64,000 nt of DNA, from assembly GCA_022414725.1 (NCBI GenBank), contig CM039462.1:51396827-51460826 (forward strand), read 5' to 3'. This DNA comes from Microglena sp. YARC (taxonomy: Eukaryota; Chlorophyta; Chlorophyceae; Chlamydomonadales; Chlamydomonadaceae). Of the stretch, positions 9,263 through 19,763 are shown piece by piece. A program made the translations under genes and the position numbers. Positions within the stretch are counted from its first letter, which is position 1, and the number at the start of each line of letters is the position of its first letter. The notes beneath the pieces are model-generated. The model saw nothing but the letters and a program-made list of their open reading frames with translations, was not told the DNA's origin and searched no databases.

Positions 9263-11415
9263 TCAGATCTGTTCTTGAAGATTTTTGAATGCTGGTGTTG
9301 TTTTTTTTTCCAAAAAGGCCTTAAGGGACAGTTCGTTAGGGATTCCCTTTAACAAATCTTTTGGGATGTGTCCGTACTTCCCCTCCCCCAAACACTGTTT
9401 TAATATATATGCTAGATACCTACACTTCTTCCACTCAACTCGCAGATATGCCAATATTGTGTATTTGAATTTCAATTGCACAACTTCGTACCCATAAATG
9501 AGCATTTTATCCTGGTTGTAAATGGGGTGTTCTTCATCTATTCTGACGAGATATATATATCCTTTGTTGAACGGTTTCCTTTTAACTATTCCGCCCTGAG
9601 AATCAAGTGTTGTTTGCGTGAAGTTGTTTTGAAACGAATCATCATATTCCACAACCCTTTGTTTCTTAGTCGTGAATTTTGCTTCATTTAGTGGTTTATC
9701 ATCTATGTATGTGTAGAATATATCCCATGAATTTATAACGGGGAACCCTGGTCCATCAACCAACATCCATGTGCAAGTAAAGTAATGCTTATTGATATCA
9801 AGCGCTGTAATCTCGTCAAGATCTATGGTAGACAGATCTTTGTCAACAAGCCTGCCCATCGGTACTCGATCTGAACATGTTTTGAAAACCTCACTGGCTT
9901 CAATGCTCATCTCGGATTTAAATTTATTACTTAGAAACGATCCCTTCACTTCTGAGTCCAGGTTCTTGTAGTCTACAAACGTGTCTACGTCTATAATTGG
10001 ACATTTTGAAAACCCTTGCACTTGAGATGCATTCTCAATTGAGATGGCTATAGGTTTGTCATCCTTTGTCACTATGTGGTTCAATTCTAACCGTGAAATG
10101 ATATGTCCAGTTTGCATGATCGGCTTGGGGTCACATCCTTCTTTTTGAACTAAGTTTAACAGAACTTCTTTCATATCTCCGTTGTAGATGATTCTGATGT
10201 CCTTTTTTGATGCTTCCATTCCAGCTTTAATAATTGGGAATATGTCTTCGTATTTGTTTGCCAAGTGATACATGTCTGTTGTAACCTTTTTGACTTTTGG
10301 CACTACAAAGTTGGATGACGGACGAGAGTACATGTCCTTCTTAGTTGTCTTGGCAAAAGACATCACTTCGTCTATGTTCTGCACATGTTCATGCCAATAT
10401 ATGACACGTAGTTTCTGGATACTGTACGTTTTTGTTTGCTCCTCAAGCGGTGGTTCATATTTACATACTACCCTGTTTTCGTTGTCGTATATTTCTGCTC
10501 CAAAACCATTCTTCTTGAACCACTTCAAATAATCCTCGACTGTCATGTCAATGTCAGACACTCCGTCATATTCTTTTTCGAATATATCCCAATAAATTGA
10601 TTCAAATGTGAGTTTATGTTTATGATACTTCAATTTCTTGTTGTAGGAGTCGAATGCTGGCTGAAAACCATTCAGAATTGCTTCAATTGCACATGCTCCG
10701 TTGGGTAAATTCCGATTCCTGGTCCTTTTTATACTTGTTTTTAAGCTATCTCCTTTATTGTCCCACTCAAAACGTATGAACTTACATTCTGTATAAACAG
10801 TATGTATGTTATCCCTGATAGTCCTGTACAAGAACGGCCTATCAACTGTATTATTCACAGGTTCGTTGGAGGTAATTTTTATTGCCAGGGATTGTGATAT
10901 GAGTCTTGTTAACAAAGCTCCCATACTTGGGTCGTCAATGTCAAGTCTGTTCAGTAGTTCTGCATATCCTGTGAAAAAAATGTTTTTCCCAGCTAAAGTA
11001 TTAGACACATACTCTCCCTCTTCAGTTTTTTTGGTATATTTGTCTTGGTTAATTTCGGCCAAAAACAACAATGTGTCTGGGTCGAAATTCTTTAAAGGAC
11101 GAAAAGCGTTTGTGATAGAAATACATCTATACACATACAAAGTGTTGCTGGCCTGATTGAAAAGCTCGAATTCGACTAACCTTTTGGGAGCGTTTTTTTG
11201 ATAGCGTTCCTTATCATATTCTGCCTTTTTTCCCTCCTAACCTTTTTTACTTCTTCTTCCATATAGTTCTTGTACCATTCCACAGCATTATAGAAATCTT
11301 CTAATGATTCGTGACCCTGTTCGATCACATACTTTTTAGTAATCCTGCGCGGAGCTTCTCCTGCTGCTACTAAATGATTTTTGTACCATTTTGCCAAAGT
11401 TATATTTGATGCCAT
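9263..11415 (-). pseudogene. Family B DNA polymerase, N-terminal and palm part (left arm, frameshifted)
   Basis: Replicative DNA polymerase of the virus. It starts at 11,415 (MASNITLAKWYKN). A one-base shift near 11,230 in a GGAAAAAAGG run separates the first 79 codons from the long frame 11140-9263 (625 aa). The long frame contains NGACAIEAILNGF, DYLKWFKKNGFG, the palm motif A ALDINKHYF at about residue 450 of that frame, YGYEVVQLKF, and a motif-B-like KGIPNELS. It then meets a 9-A run where the frame changes into the helicase ORF. DxNKxY with a later KTD is typical of the divergent PolB of virophages and PLVs. The second copy at 20,161 starts about 80% identically but is strongly diverged through the palm. 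Confidence 0.8.
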
Positions 11416-11466
11416 TTATAATTCTGTAATATATTAATATGCGAACAATCTCTTAAGCGTTTTACT

Positions 11467-11757
11467 TTAAATACCCAAAAAAATAATATGCATTAACGCT
11501 TTTTTTTTTTTTTTTTTTTTTGCATGATATAGTCTTGCGCGTTCATTTCGTTTTTCGCGAAATTCAGGATCATTTTGGTACCTGTTCCTGGTATATGCTT
11601 GTCGCCTCTCACGATATGCCTCATCTGTTTGATACCGTTTTACAGTTGCAAGTCTGGCGAGATTATTTACATGAGCACGATATACAGGGTCTTCTTTCAT
11701 TTTCGTCTTGTGGATTTCACTAGAATACGTGTGAACTTTGATGCAAGATTCGCTCAT
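11467..11757 (-). CDS. Small basic protein, repeated YRERR/FREKR motifs (left arm)
   Basis: This 96-aa protein is very rich in Arg, Lys and Tyr. It has two imperfect repeats, RYQTDEAYRERR and RYQNDPEFREKR, suggesting a DNA-binding role. The family is not recognised. It ends in a run of Lys codons made by a 20+ base poly-A tract (poly-T at 11,498-11,521), whose length differs in the sister copy at 19,764, so the C-terminus depends on tract length. It lies between fibre and polymerase in both arms. Confidence 0.65.
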   Translation of the reverse strand: MSESCIKVHTYSSEIHKTKMKEDPVYRAHVNNLARLATVKRYQTDEAYRERRQAYTRNRYQNDPEFREKRNERARLYHAKKKKKKKALMHIIFLGI

Positions 11758-11794
11758 CTTATTATACTTATAGTATATAATATGCTCAAGGTTC

Positions 11795-13324
11795 TTAAGT
11801 CTTTTTTGTTTTCAAATAAGCTACTTCTGCATTCAATAATTTAACAGAAGCACTCAATTGTTGGACAGCTGCAATCAAGTGTGGAACAAGTCCGGAATAA
11901 TTTAATGTTAAATTATCATTACAGTCTTTACCAACAAGATGGGGATACACATCTTGGACATCCTGAGCGTAAAGGCCATAATCGACAGTATCTGGGTCAT
12001 GTTTAAAAGCGTATTTAACAGGCATTAATCGATCAACTCTATCTAATGATTCCTTTGGGTCGACATATCCTATATGATTTTTGAGTCGACGATCTGAGTT
12101 CCCAGATATTGCACCAGTAGTAGATATATATACATACGGGATAGTACCATTAGCAGGTAAATTATCATCTACAAAAGCTAATTCTATTCGATTATTATTT
12201 GTACCTTGAAATGTTATGCGCAATTTGCTAGCAGACCATTGATCATGGAATTCTAATTTGGGAAATGACTCTTGATCAATAAGCGGTGTCAAGCTCGTTT
12301 TATATCGATTACCCGTGGCTGAGAACATTACACCAGGTTCGATAGCTGTCCAATAGCTTGTAGGAATTACAGGACGATTAGTTAATGAATTATAATTCCC
12401 ATCGAATAAAGTGGGTTTCCCTGTCAATGCTGCCCAGGTACCATTAAATAACGTTGGACGACCGAGTAATGATGTGTACTGTTTGTCGAATAAAGTCGGA
12501 AGTCCTGATAGTGATGAGTATTGTCCGTTAAACAGGTTTGGGAGGCCTGAAAGTGCCGAATATGCCCCTGAAAATAAAGCAGGTTTGTTTGTCAAATCGT
12601 TATAATTCCCAGAAAAACCAGCTCCAGGTGGATTCATTGCGACACCGTTTATAAATAATTGTTGAACACTTATAGTGCCATTCATGTCTAGGAGATAAGC
12701 TGGTACTAGTTTACCAATTCCAATATTTCCGTTATTATGAATTATCATACGTGTTTGTAACAAACCACCACTAATCGCATTACGTGTTTTAAAACGCAAA
12801 CTTCCACCTTGAAATTCTGGGTTGTCTCGGCTTGAAGTTATAGCGGAGTCGGGCATATCAGTCGTAACATAAGCCGTCATATTCGCGGTAAATGCCATCC
12901 CATGTTCACCGGACAATGTACCTATATTTGATATCATTAAATGATATTTGTCGTTTGCACTGCCATCATCTAGCCTCAGATTATGTGCCTGAACACATAG
13001 AGGATTTCGACTATTTGTGAATGTATTTATTCCAACTGTCCGATTAACACCGTTTTCACTATAATGTATACCTACTGATGCTGTTGAGGCTGCCCATGGA
13101 GTGAATGGTTTATTATTGAACGAATTATAATCCGAATCAAATAACACAGGTTTGGATTGAAGGTCATTATATGATCCGGAAAAAAAGCGTAGGTTTATTT
13201 GTGAGATTCGCATAATTTCCATCAAACGATGACGATGAAATTGGGATACCGTTAATTCGAAAAACGCCAACAGTGTTAATATCCCCAAGAACGTCGAGCG
13301 TGTAGCTAGGATTATCAATACCAA
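11795..13324 (-). CDS. Fibre protein C-terminal part with Peptidase S74 chaperone domain (left arm)
   Basis: This is the C-terminal part of a trimeric-fibre-like protein. It has repeated YxxLxxxPxLF units (FSGAYSALSGLPNLF, GQYSSLSGLPTLF, KQYTSLLGRPTLF), the usual shaft of such proteins. The last about 100 aa are an intramolecular chaperone/peptidase S74 domain: SDRRLKNHIGYVDPKESL, YGLYAQDVQDVYPHLV, LNYSGLVPHLIAAVQQL, and a coiled-coil tail. The S74 domain is known to drive trimerisation and then cut itself off in phage and viral tailspikes. The sister copy at 17,741-19,729 is nearly identical but has two copies of the FNGTWAALTGKPTL unit where this one has one. Confidence 0.9.
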   Translation of the reverse strand: MVLIILATRSTFLGILTLLAFFELTVSQFHRHRLMEIMRISQINLRFFSGSYNDLQSKPVLFDSDYNSFNNKPFTPWAASTASVGIHYSENGVNRTVGINTFTNSRNPLCVQAHNLRLDDGSANDKYHLMISNIGTLSGEHGMAFTANMTAYVTTDMPDSAITSSRDNPEFQGGSLRFKTRNAISGGLLQTRMIIHNNGNIGIGKLVPAYLLDMNGTISVQQLFINGVAMNPPGAGFSGNYNDLTNKPALFSGAYSALSGLPNLFNGQYSSLSGLPTLFDKQYTSLLGRPTLFNGTWAALTGKPTLFDGNYNSLTNRPVIPTSYWTAIEPGVMFSATGNRYKTSLTPLIDQESFPKLEFHDQWSASKLRITFQGTNNNRIELAFVDDNLPANGTIPYVYISTTGAISGNSDRRLKNHIGYVDPKESLDRVDRLMPVKYAFKHDPDTVDYGLYAQDVQDVYPHLVGKDCNDNLTLNYSGLVPHLIAAVQQLSASVKLLNAEVAYLKTKKT

Positions 13325-14530
13325 TTCCTAGGTTTCCACGTTCCGTAAGCCTCATGATCTGGTATGATGTAAATTCATCTGTTCCATTTCGTCGCCAAGT
13401 AAAGTTCCGTTGATTATTATTATCAAACATATCCGATGTCAGAATTTATATAACAGTTGTAATTTCCCGTACTTATATTTTTTAAATTCGGAATTAACAC
13501 ATTTTATTTGGTTTCCTGATATAGTAATGTCCCCAATTGTATTCGAGGTAGGTGGAGCGGTGCTACCACCTGATATAGATACCCGTTAACGAGAAATTGC
13601 CCCGAACAATTGATAGATCCAAATACATCCAATGCATGTAACGGATTAGTCGTGAGAATTCCAATTCGAGCTTTATGACTTAGAGTCATCAAATTTGTTA
13701 AAGGATCAGTAGGACCACTTGATGTTTTCACTTTGAAATGCATGCGTGATGTATTCCCACTTATTCCGACTATTTAATTTGTTATTGCGCTTCCAGGTGT
13801 AATATTATCTTCTATAGTAGATCCAGCGTCAAAACATAGACCTCCTGTTTGACCTGTCAACACATCGGCTGCCGATATGCACATTGGATATTCTGATATA
13901 ATTGATCCGTCAGTGAGCCGATTCCCATGATTATTTTGAACAGATAACGGACATAGAGGTGTTGCAGCCCCAATACCTAGTTTCCCGTCTAATGTTAATT
14001 TCATCAACAGTGAAATTGGGTTACCTCCGCCATTATGCCTATACCAATTGTGGGAAGATACGCCATATCCTCCTGCGTCACACATAAAATTTAGATTACC
14101 ACCAGCTTCTACATTTAGATCTGTAAAAACTGATTTAACGGTTGTACCACCAATTTGAACATAGCCGCATTTGAAATAACTGGTTTTTGTTTCGCCTGAA
14201 CAGAGGATGTTTCCAACCACATCCAAGGCCTGGGATGGAGTTTCTTTACCTATTCCCACATTACTCAACGAATTAAGTCCAGATTGGTTTTGAAGCCACG
14301 GTTATGTACCCCCTGTGCCTGTTGTTATCTCAGTTCCATTTACCCGGAATTTTCCACTTATGTTCAAATCACCAACAACATCCAGTTCATAGGCTGGGGT
14401 CACCGTTCCCATCCCAATTAGTCCATTGGCCAATATTGTCATCCGTTTAGTTAGAGGACCCGTTGCGTCAGTTGTTCCTTGTGTTTTAAAGTGCAATGAT
14501 CCTTGTAGACCCCACATACTTGTCCTCTCG
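13325..14530 (-). pseudogene. Fibre protein, broken middle part (left arm)
   Basis: Frames 14517-14302, 14268-13774, 13743-13504 and 13430-13167 follow the other fibre copy codon by codon (compare 16,960-18,300). They are split by small indels and by a TAA after GSAITN that both copies share. Units such as NVGIGKETPSQALDVVG and RIGILTTNPLHALDVFGS are beta-helix-like fibre repeats. The fibre sequence begins abruptly at about 14,530, where it joins the MCP fragment in the same orientation. The fibre N-terminus, with its NSNYMYPK repeats, is absent from this arm. Confidence 0.8.
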
Positions 14531-15226
14531 TATACTAAATTTAGTTGATTGACTATAGGAAGTAGCAGCGGAACTGAAACTGAAGTAATTGCGGAAGCTT
14601 ATCTCGTATACCCCTCCGCTAGATAAAAATGCATTATGCATGGAGTCAAAAATCCCGTCGTCAATGGAGATTGTATCGACACTGAATGAAATGTCTGATA
14701 GTGTGAATGTTCCTCCTCCGACTAGACAGTTTGATCCGTCAAGTTGAATTCGTAGTCGGACCTGTCCTAATAGTTTAGTATCAAGGATAGACGGTTGAAA
14801 GCTGTTAAGACTCAACCAGTTCGATATGGAATATGGTGCTTCAGTAGATGGACCAGCTGATGCATCCCCTCCTCCTTGTACGATTTTCCTGCGATTATGT
14901 GCGTCCTCCCCAAAACTGGTATCAGCAATGATATTCCAAAGATGGTTATAACTCGAACAACCCGAAACAACCATTCCATTCACCTCAAGATCCACTCGGG
15001 AAATTATCGACTCTATGTTTCTTGCAAATCCACCAAATTCAGTTTTCCCATTGAAGTGCATAATCAAAGTATCACTATCGACCAAGCAGTTTGAAGGAAG
15101 ATCTACGGTTATCACGCCGGAATTCGTTGCAGTCGTGCTGTTGAGCGTGGAAAGCCTCTTCGTCGCTCTTGAATAATTCTGCATTTTTTTCACCAAATAT
15201 TGCAAGTTCTTTGGATAAGCCGACAT
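14486..15226 (-). pseudogene. Probable major capsid protein, N-terminal fragment
   Basis: This frame encodes 246 aa, but only the part from 15,226 to about 14,535 is capsid-like; the last few codons are out-of-frame fibre DNA. Features typical of double-jelly-roll MCPs of Polintons and PLVs are visible: a short leader (PKNLQYLVKKM), paired beta stretches (LVDSDTLIMHFNGKTEF), SIISRVDLEVNGMVVSGCSSY and LWNIIADTSFGEDAHNRRKI. A complete MCP should be roughly twice as long. A probable C-terminal end of the same gene lies at about 35,580-35,808 on the other strand, so MCP was broken by rearrangement. The assignment rests on sequence character and position, not on a profile search. Confidence 0.6.
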
Positions 15227-15272
15227 GGAAAGTACTTTGTATAAGTATTGTTTTGAAAATAATAAAAAATGT

Positions 15273-15944
15273 TTATTTTTTACCCTTGAGATAAGTGTGG
15301 ATTTGTTTGTAATGATGAGATACTGCTGGCCGATTCAAAAGAATTTGCAAAGCTGGATCATTGTTCCTGCCTTGCCATTCGGTCGCAATAGCTATTATAT
15401 CTAGCTTTGATTGTGCAGAATTTCCAACTTTTTTATGTTTGGAATCAAACATGTTTAATTTTTGTTGAAGATCATCCAGGTTTTTTCTAAGACTTGTCCT
15501 GGAGCCTGACGCTTCCCCGGGATTTCTGAATTCAGACACATTTGGTGTTGATGATCCAAAAGCAGAATCCATGTCTCCTCTAGGACGTTTATTGAAATAT
15601 AGTTTTTCTTTCTCTTCGTCTGATAAACCACTTGGTCCACTTGCTGTTTCCTGTTTGGTGGGTTGTTGTTTCTGTTGTTCTGTTTGGACAGACTTTACCA
15701 GCTTTTCCACAACTGAATGTTGGTTCACAATCTGAGATATCATTGTCGGGGGGGCTTGTACAGGAATTTTGATGGCATACTCATATGGATTAAACCCTAG
15801 CATTCTAGGCTGTGTCCTGTCGGCTGGTAATTTAATGTTTATGATGGTAGCTCGTTGAGAAATATTCCTACCTCTTGCAAATAGTTTGATGTGATTGGAC
15901 TTGTTATTAACTGTATTTTTTTTAACAACTTTCCTTGTTCTCAT
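15273..15944 (-). CDS. Unknown 223-aa viral protein upstream of MCP
   Basis: This protein is basic at the N-terminus (MRTRKVVKKNT), with a predicted beta segment (RATIINIKLPADRT), a central Gln/Ser-rich linker (EQQKQQPTKQETASGPSG), and a helical C-terminus (SLRKNLDDLQQKLNMF). I do not recognise the family. It lies 46 bp upstream of the MCP fragment in the same direction and is divergent from the fibre gene across 27 bp, so it is the first gene of the structural operon. Scaffold or minor capsid roles are possible but unproven. Confidence 0.65.
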   Translation of the reverse strand: MRTRKVVKKNTVNNKSNHIKLFARGRNISQRATIINIKLPADRTQPRMLGFNPYEYAIKIPVQAPPTMISQIVNQHSVVEKLVKSVQTEQQKQQPTKQETASGPSGLSDEEKEKLYFNKRPRGDMDSAFGSSTPNVSEFRNPGEASGSRTSLRKNLDDLQQKLNMFDSKHKKVGNSAQSKLDIIAIATEWQGRNNDPALQILLNRPAVSHHYKQIHTYLKGKK

Positions 15945-15971
15945 TTTGTTATAATATATGTCCTAAATTTA
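15945..15971. promoter_or_regulatory. Divergent promoter between structural and fibre genes
   Basis: Only 27 bp separate the start codons of the 223-aa gene (minus) and the fibre gene (plus). The spacer is almost pure A/T (TTATAATATATG), like the short A/T elements before several other viral starts. It must hold promoter elements for both directions unless they extend into the coding sequences. Confidence 0.5.
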
Positions 15972-17710
15972 ATGTATTCCAGTCAATATATATTTGGGCA
16001 GCCACAAAATACCAATAGGGTTCAGAATAGTATAAACGGAGCTAATGACGTTGCGTTATTTGCCAAAAACCTAGCAACTGCTAATCAGATATCAATAGGT
16101 GTAATTTCATCCCAGGTTGTTCAAAACACAAATGGTATTGTATTCAGTTCCAATTTAGCTGTTGGTAATTCTAACTACATGTATCCAAAGACTAAATTTT
16201 CATCAATATGGTAGTGTTTTCATCAAATCTTACAGTTGCCAATAGCAATTACATGTATCCCAAAATAACATATTGTTCAAATCTTGCTGTAGGAAACAGT
16301 AACTATATGTATCCCAAAATAACATATAGTTCAAATCTATCAACCAACAATTCAAATTACATGTATCCCAAAATAACATATAGTTCAAATCTTGCTGTAG
16401 GAAACAGTAACTATATGTATCCCAAAATAACATATAGTTCAAATCTATCAACCAACAATTCAAATTACATGTATCCAAAGACTGCATTTTCATCAAATGC
16501 TTCAGTTTTTGCAAGTAACCAGTCTGTTTCCAACAGTAATAACATTGTTAGTCTGTCGAATTATGCGTATGCAATTGAGAACATTAGTTCGTGGGACGAT
16601 ATTACAGACAAGCCCGCCTTATTTGATGGGGTATACGCTTCCTTGACGGGAAAACCACAATTGTTTAGTGGTCTATACTCCGATCTCGTCGATAAGCCTA
16701 TAATTCCTATAAATGCGTGGCTTCAAACCACATTGGGAATATATACGAACGAATATGTAGGAATTGGCGCAGCTCCTACAAATCCACTAACTGTTAGAAA
16801 ACATGGTGTACTGTTAACGGATGCTTCTCCAATTGAAGATTACCATCTGTGTATAAGTACAGATCAGGTTACTCGAGGTGAATCGGCTGGAATCGTCTTT
16901 ACACAAGGAAACGCTATATTTTCTAGCGTTTCAGGTGGTGCAGCTATCGTTTTCGAGAGGACAGGCTACGGGGATTTCCAAGGAAACTTACATTTCAAAA
17001 CACAAGGAACAACTAACGTAAGGGGTCCTCTAACTAAACGACTGACAATATTGGCCAATGGACGAATTGGGATGGGAACGGTGACCCCAGCCTATGAACT
17101 GGATGTTGTTGGTGATTTGAACATAAGTGGAAAATTCCGGGTAAATGGAACTGATATAACAACAGGCACAGGGGGTACATCACCATGGCTTCAAAACCAA
17201 TCTGGACTTTATTCGTTGAGTAATGTGGGAATAGGTAAAGAAACTCCATCCCAGGCCTTGGACATGGTTGGAAACATCCTCTGTTCAGGCGAAACAAAAA
17301 ACAGTTATTTCAAATGCGGCTATGTTCAAATTGGTGATACAACCGTTAAATCAGTTTTTACAGATCTAAATGTAGAAGCTGGTGGTAATCTAAATTTTCT
17401 ATGTGACGCAGGAGGATATGGCGTATCTTTTCACAATTGGTGTAGGCATAATGGCGGAGGTAACCCAATTTCACTGTTGATGAAATTAACATTAGACGGG
17501 AAACTAGGTATTGGGGCTGCAACACCTCTATGTCCGTTATCTGTTCAAAATAATCATGGGAATCGGCTCATTGACGGATCAATTATATCAGAATATCCAA
17601 TGTGCATATCGGCAGCCGATGTGTTGCCAGGTCAAACAGGAGGTCTATGTTTTGACGCTGGATCTACTATAGAAGATAATATTACACCTGGAAGCGCAAT
17701 AACAAATTAA
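15972..17710 (+). pseudogene. Fibre protein N-terminal half (right arm)
   Basis: The fibre starts at ATG 15,972 (MYSSQYIFGQPQN), which is likely the virion-anchoring N-terminus. Near 16,205 a one-base shift ends the first frame, and the longer frame 16,208-17,710 continues. It has five or more NSNYMYPK repeats, then YxxLxxKPxLF units (YASLTGKPQLF, YSDLVDKPII) and beta-rich units (NEYVGIGAAPTNPLTV, RIGMGTVTPAYELDVVG). A TAA at 17,708-17,710 follows GSAITN, and codons beyond it stay in frame with the next ORF. The same TAA is in the left arm. Confidence 0.85.
16231..16480 (+). repeat. Tandem coding repeat, NSNYMYPK units in fibre
   Basis: Units of 57-60 bp recur about five times, each encoding YSSNLAVGNSNYMYPKIT or the variant YSSNLSTNNSNYMYPK. 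Two unit types alternate as a 117-120-bp higher-order repeat. Repeat number in such shaft regions commonly sets fibre length. Confidence 0.85.
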
Positions 17711-17740
17711 ATAGTCGGAATAAGTGGGAATACATCACGC

Positions 17741-19729
17741 ATGCATTTCAAAGTGAAAACATCAAGTGGTCCTACTGATCCTTTAACAAATTTGATGACT
17801 CTAAGTCATAAAGCTCGAATTGGAATTCTCACGACTAATCCGTTACATGCATTGGATGTATTTGGATCTATCAATTGTTCGGGGCAATTTCTCGTTAACG
17901 GGGTATCTATATCAGGTGGTAGCACCGCTCCACCTACCTCGAATACAATTGGGGACATTACTATATCAGGAAACCAAATAAAATGTGTTAATTCCGAATT
18001 TAAAAATATAAGTACGGGAAATTACAACTGTTATATAAATTCTGACATCGGATATGTTGATAATAATAATCAACGGAACTTTACTTGGCGACGAAATGGA
18101 ACAGATGAATTTACATCATACCAGATCATGAGGCTTACGGAACGTGGAAACCTAGGAATTGGTATTGATAATCCTAGCTACACGCTCGACGTTCTTGGGG
18201 ATATTAACACTGTTGGCGTTTTTCGAATTAACGGTATCCCAATTTCATCGTCATCGTTTGATGGAAATTATGCGAATCTCACAAATAAACCTACGCTTTT
18301 TTCCGGATCATATAATGACCTTCAATCCAAACCTGTGTTATTTGATTCGGATTATAATTCGTTCAATAATAAACCATTCACTCCATGGGCAGCCTCAACA
18401 GCATCAGTAGGTATACATTATAGTGAAAACGGTGTTAATCGGACAGTTGGAATAAATACATTCACAAATAGTCGAAATCCTCTATGTGTTCAGGCACATA
18501 ATCTGAGGCTAGATGATGGCAGTGCAAACGACAAATATCATTTAATGATATCAAATATAGGTACATTGTCCGGTGAACATGGGATGGCATTTACCGCGAA
18601 TATGACGGCTTATGTTACGACTGATATGCCCGACTCCGCTATAACTTCAAGCCGAGACAACCCAGAATTTCAAGGTGGAAGTTTGCGTTTTAAAACACGT
18701 AATGCGATTAGTGGTGGTTTGTTACAAACACGTATGATAATTCATAATAACGGAAATATTGGAATTGGTAAACTAGTACCAGCATATCTCCTAGACGTGA
18801 ATGGCACTATAAATGTTCAACAATTATTTATAAACGGTGTCGCAATGAATCCACCTGGAGCTGGTTTTTCTGGGAATTATAACGATTTGACAAACAAACC
18901 TGCTTTATTTTCAGGGGCATATTCGGCACTTTCAGGCCTCCCAAACCTGTTTAACGGACAATACTCATCACTATCAGGACTTCCGACTTTATTCGACAAA
19001 CAGTACACATCATTACTCGGTCGTCCAACGTTATTTAATGGTACCTGGGCAGCATTGACAGGGAAACCCACTTTATTTAATGGTACCTGGGCAGCATTGA
19101 CAGGGAAACCCACTTTATTCGATGGGAATTATGATTCATTAACTAATCGTCCTGTAATCTCTGCAAGTTATTGGACAGCTGTCGAACCTGGTGTAATGTT
19201 CTCAGCCACGGGTAATCGATATAAAACGAGCTTGACACCGCTTATTGATCAAGAGTCATTTCCCAAATTAGAATTCCATGATCAATGGTCTGCTAGCAAA
19301 TTGCGCATAACATTTCAAGGTACAAATAATAATCGAATAGAATTAGCTTTTGTAGATGATTATATACCTCCTAATGGTATGATCCCGTATGTATATATAT
19401 CTACTACTGGTGCAATATCTGGGAACTCAGATCGTCGACTCAAAAATCATATAGGATATGTCGACCCACAAGAATCATTAAATAAAATTAATCAATTAAT
19501 GCCTGTAAAATACGCTTTTAAAAATGACCCAGATACTGTCGATTATGGCTTGTACGCTCAGGATGTCCAAGATGTGTATCCCCATCTTGTTGGTAAAGAC
19601 AGTAATGATAATTTAACATTAAATTATTCCGGACTTGTTCCACACTTGATGGCAGCTGTCCAACAATTGAGTGCTTCTGTTAAATTATTGAATGCAGAAG
19701 TAGCTTATTTGAAAACCAAAAAGACTTAA
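17741..19729 (+). CDS. Fibre protein C-terminal half with Peptidase S74 domain (right arm)
   Basis: This 662-aa frame continues the fibre gene after the in-frame TAA at 17,708. It has NPLHALDVFGS and NPSYTLDVLGD beta units, a run of YxxLxxxPxLF repeats (residues about 175-220 and 385-470), and a C-terminal intramolecular chaperone domain from SDRRLKNHIGYV at about residue 562 to a coiled-coil tail. The S74 domain is expected to promote trimer assembly and self-cleave. The FNGTWAALTGKPTL unit is duplicated here (19,033-19,122) but single in the left arm. DNA identity to the left arm is very high throughout, in contrast to the polymerase downstream. Spacing to the next gene is 34 bp. Confidence 0.92.
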   Translation: MHFKVKTSSGPTDPLTNLMTLSHKARIGILTTNPLHALDVFGSINCSGQFLVNGVSISGGSTAPPTSNTIGDITISGNQIKCVNSEFKNISTGNYNCYINSDIGYVDNNNQRNFTWRRNGTDEFTSYQIMRLTERGNLGIGIDNPSYTLDVLGDINTVGVFRINGIPISSSSFDGNYANLTNKPTLFSGSYNDLQSKPVLFDSDYNSFNNKPFTPWAASTASVGIHYSENGVNRTVGINTFTNSRNPLCVQAHNLRLDDGSANDKYHLMISNIGTLSGEHGMAFTANMTAYVTTDMPDSAITSSRDNPEFQGGSLRFKTRNAISGGLLQTRMIIHNNGNIGIGKLVPAYLLDVNGTINVQQLFINGVAMNPPGAGFSGNYNDLTNKPALFSGAYSALSGLPNLFNGQYSSLSGLPTLFDKQYTSLLGRPTLFNGTWAALTGKPTLFNGTWAALTGKPTLFDGNYDSLTNRPVISASYWTAVEPGVMFSATGNRYKTSLTPLIDQESFPKLEFHDQWSASKLRITFQGTNNNRIELAFVDDYIPPNGMIPYVYISTTGAISGNSDRRLKNHIGYVDPQESLNKINQLMPVKYAFKNDPDTVDYGLYAQDVQDVYPHLVGKDSNDNLTLNYSGLVPHLMAAVQQLSASVKLLNAEVAYLKTKKT

Positions 19730-19763
19730 GAACCTTGAGCATATTATATACTATAAGTATAAG

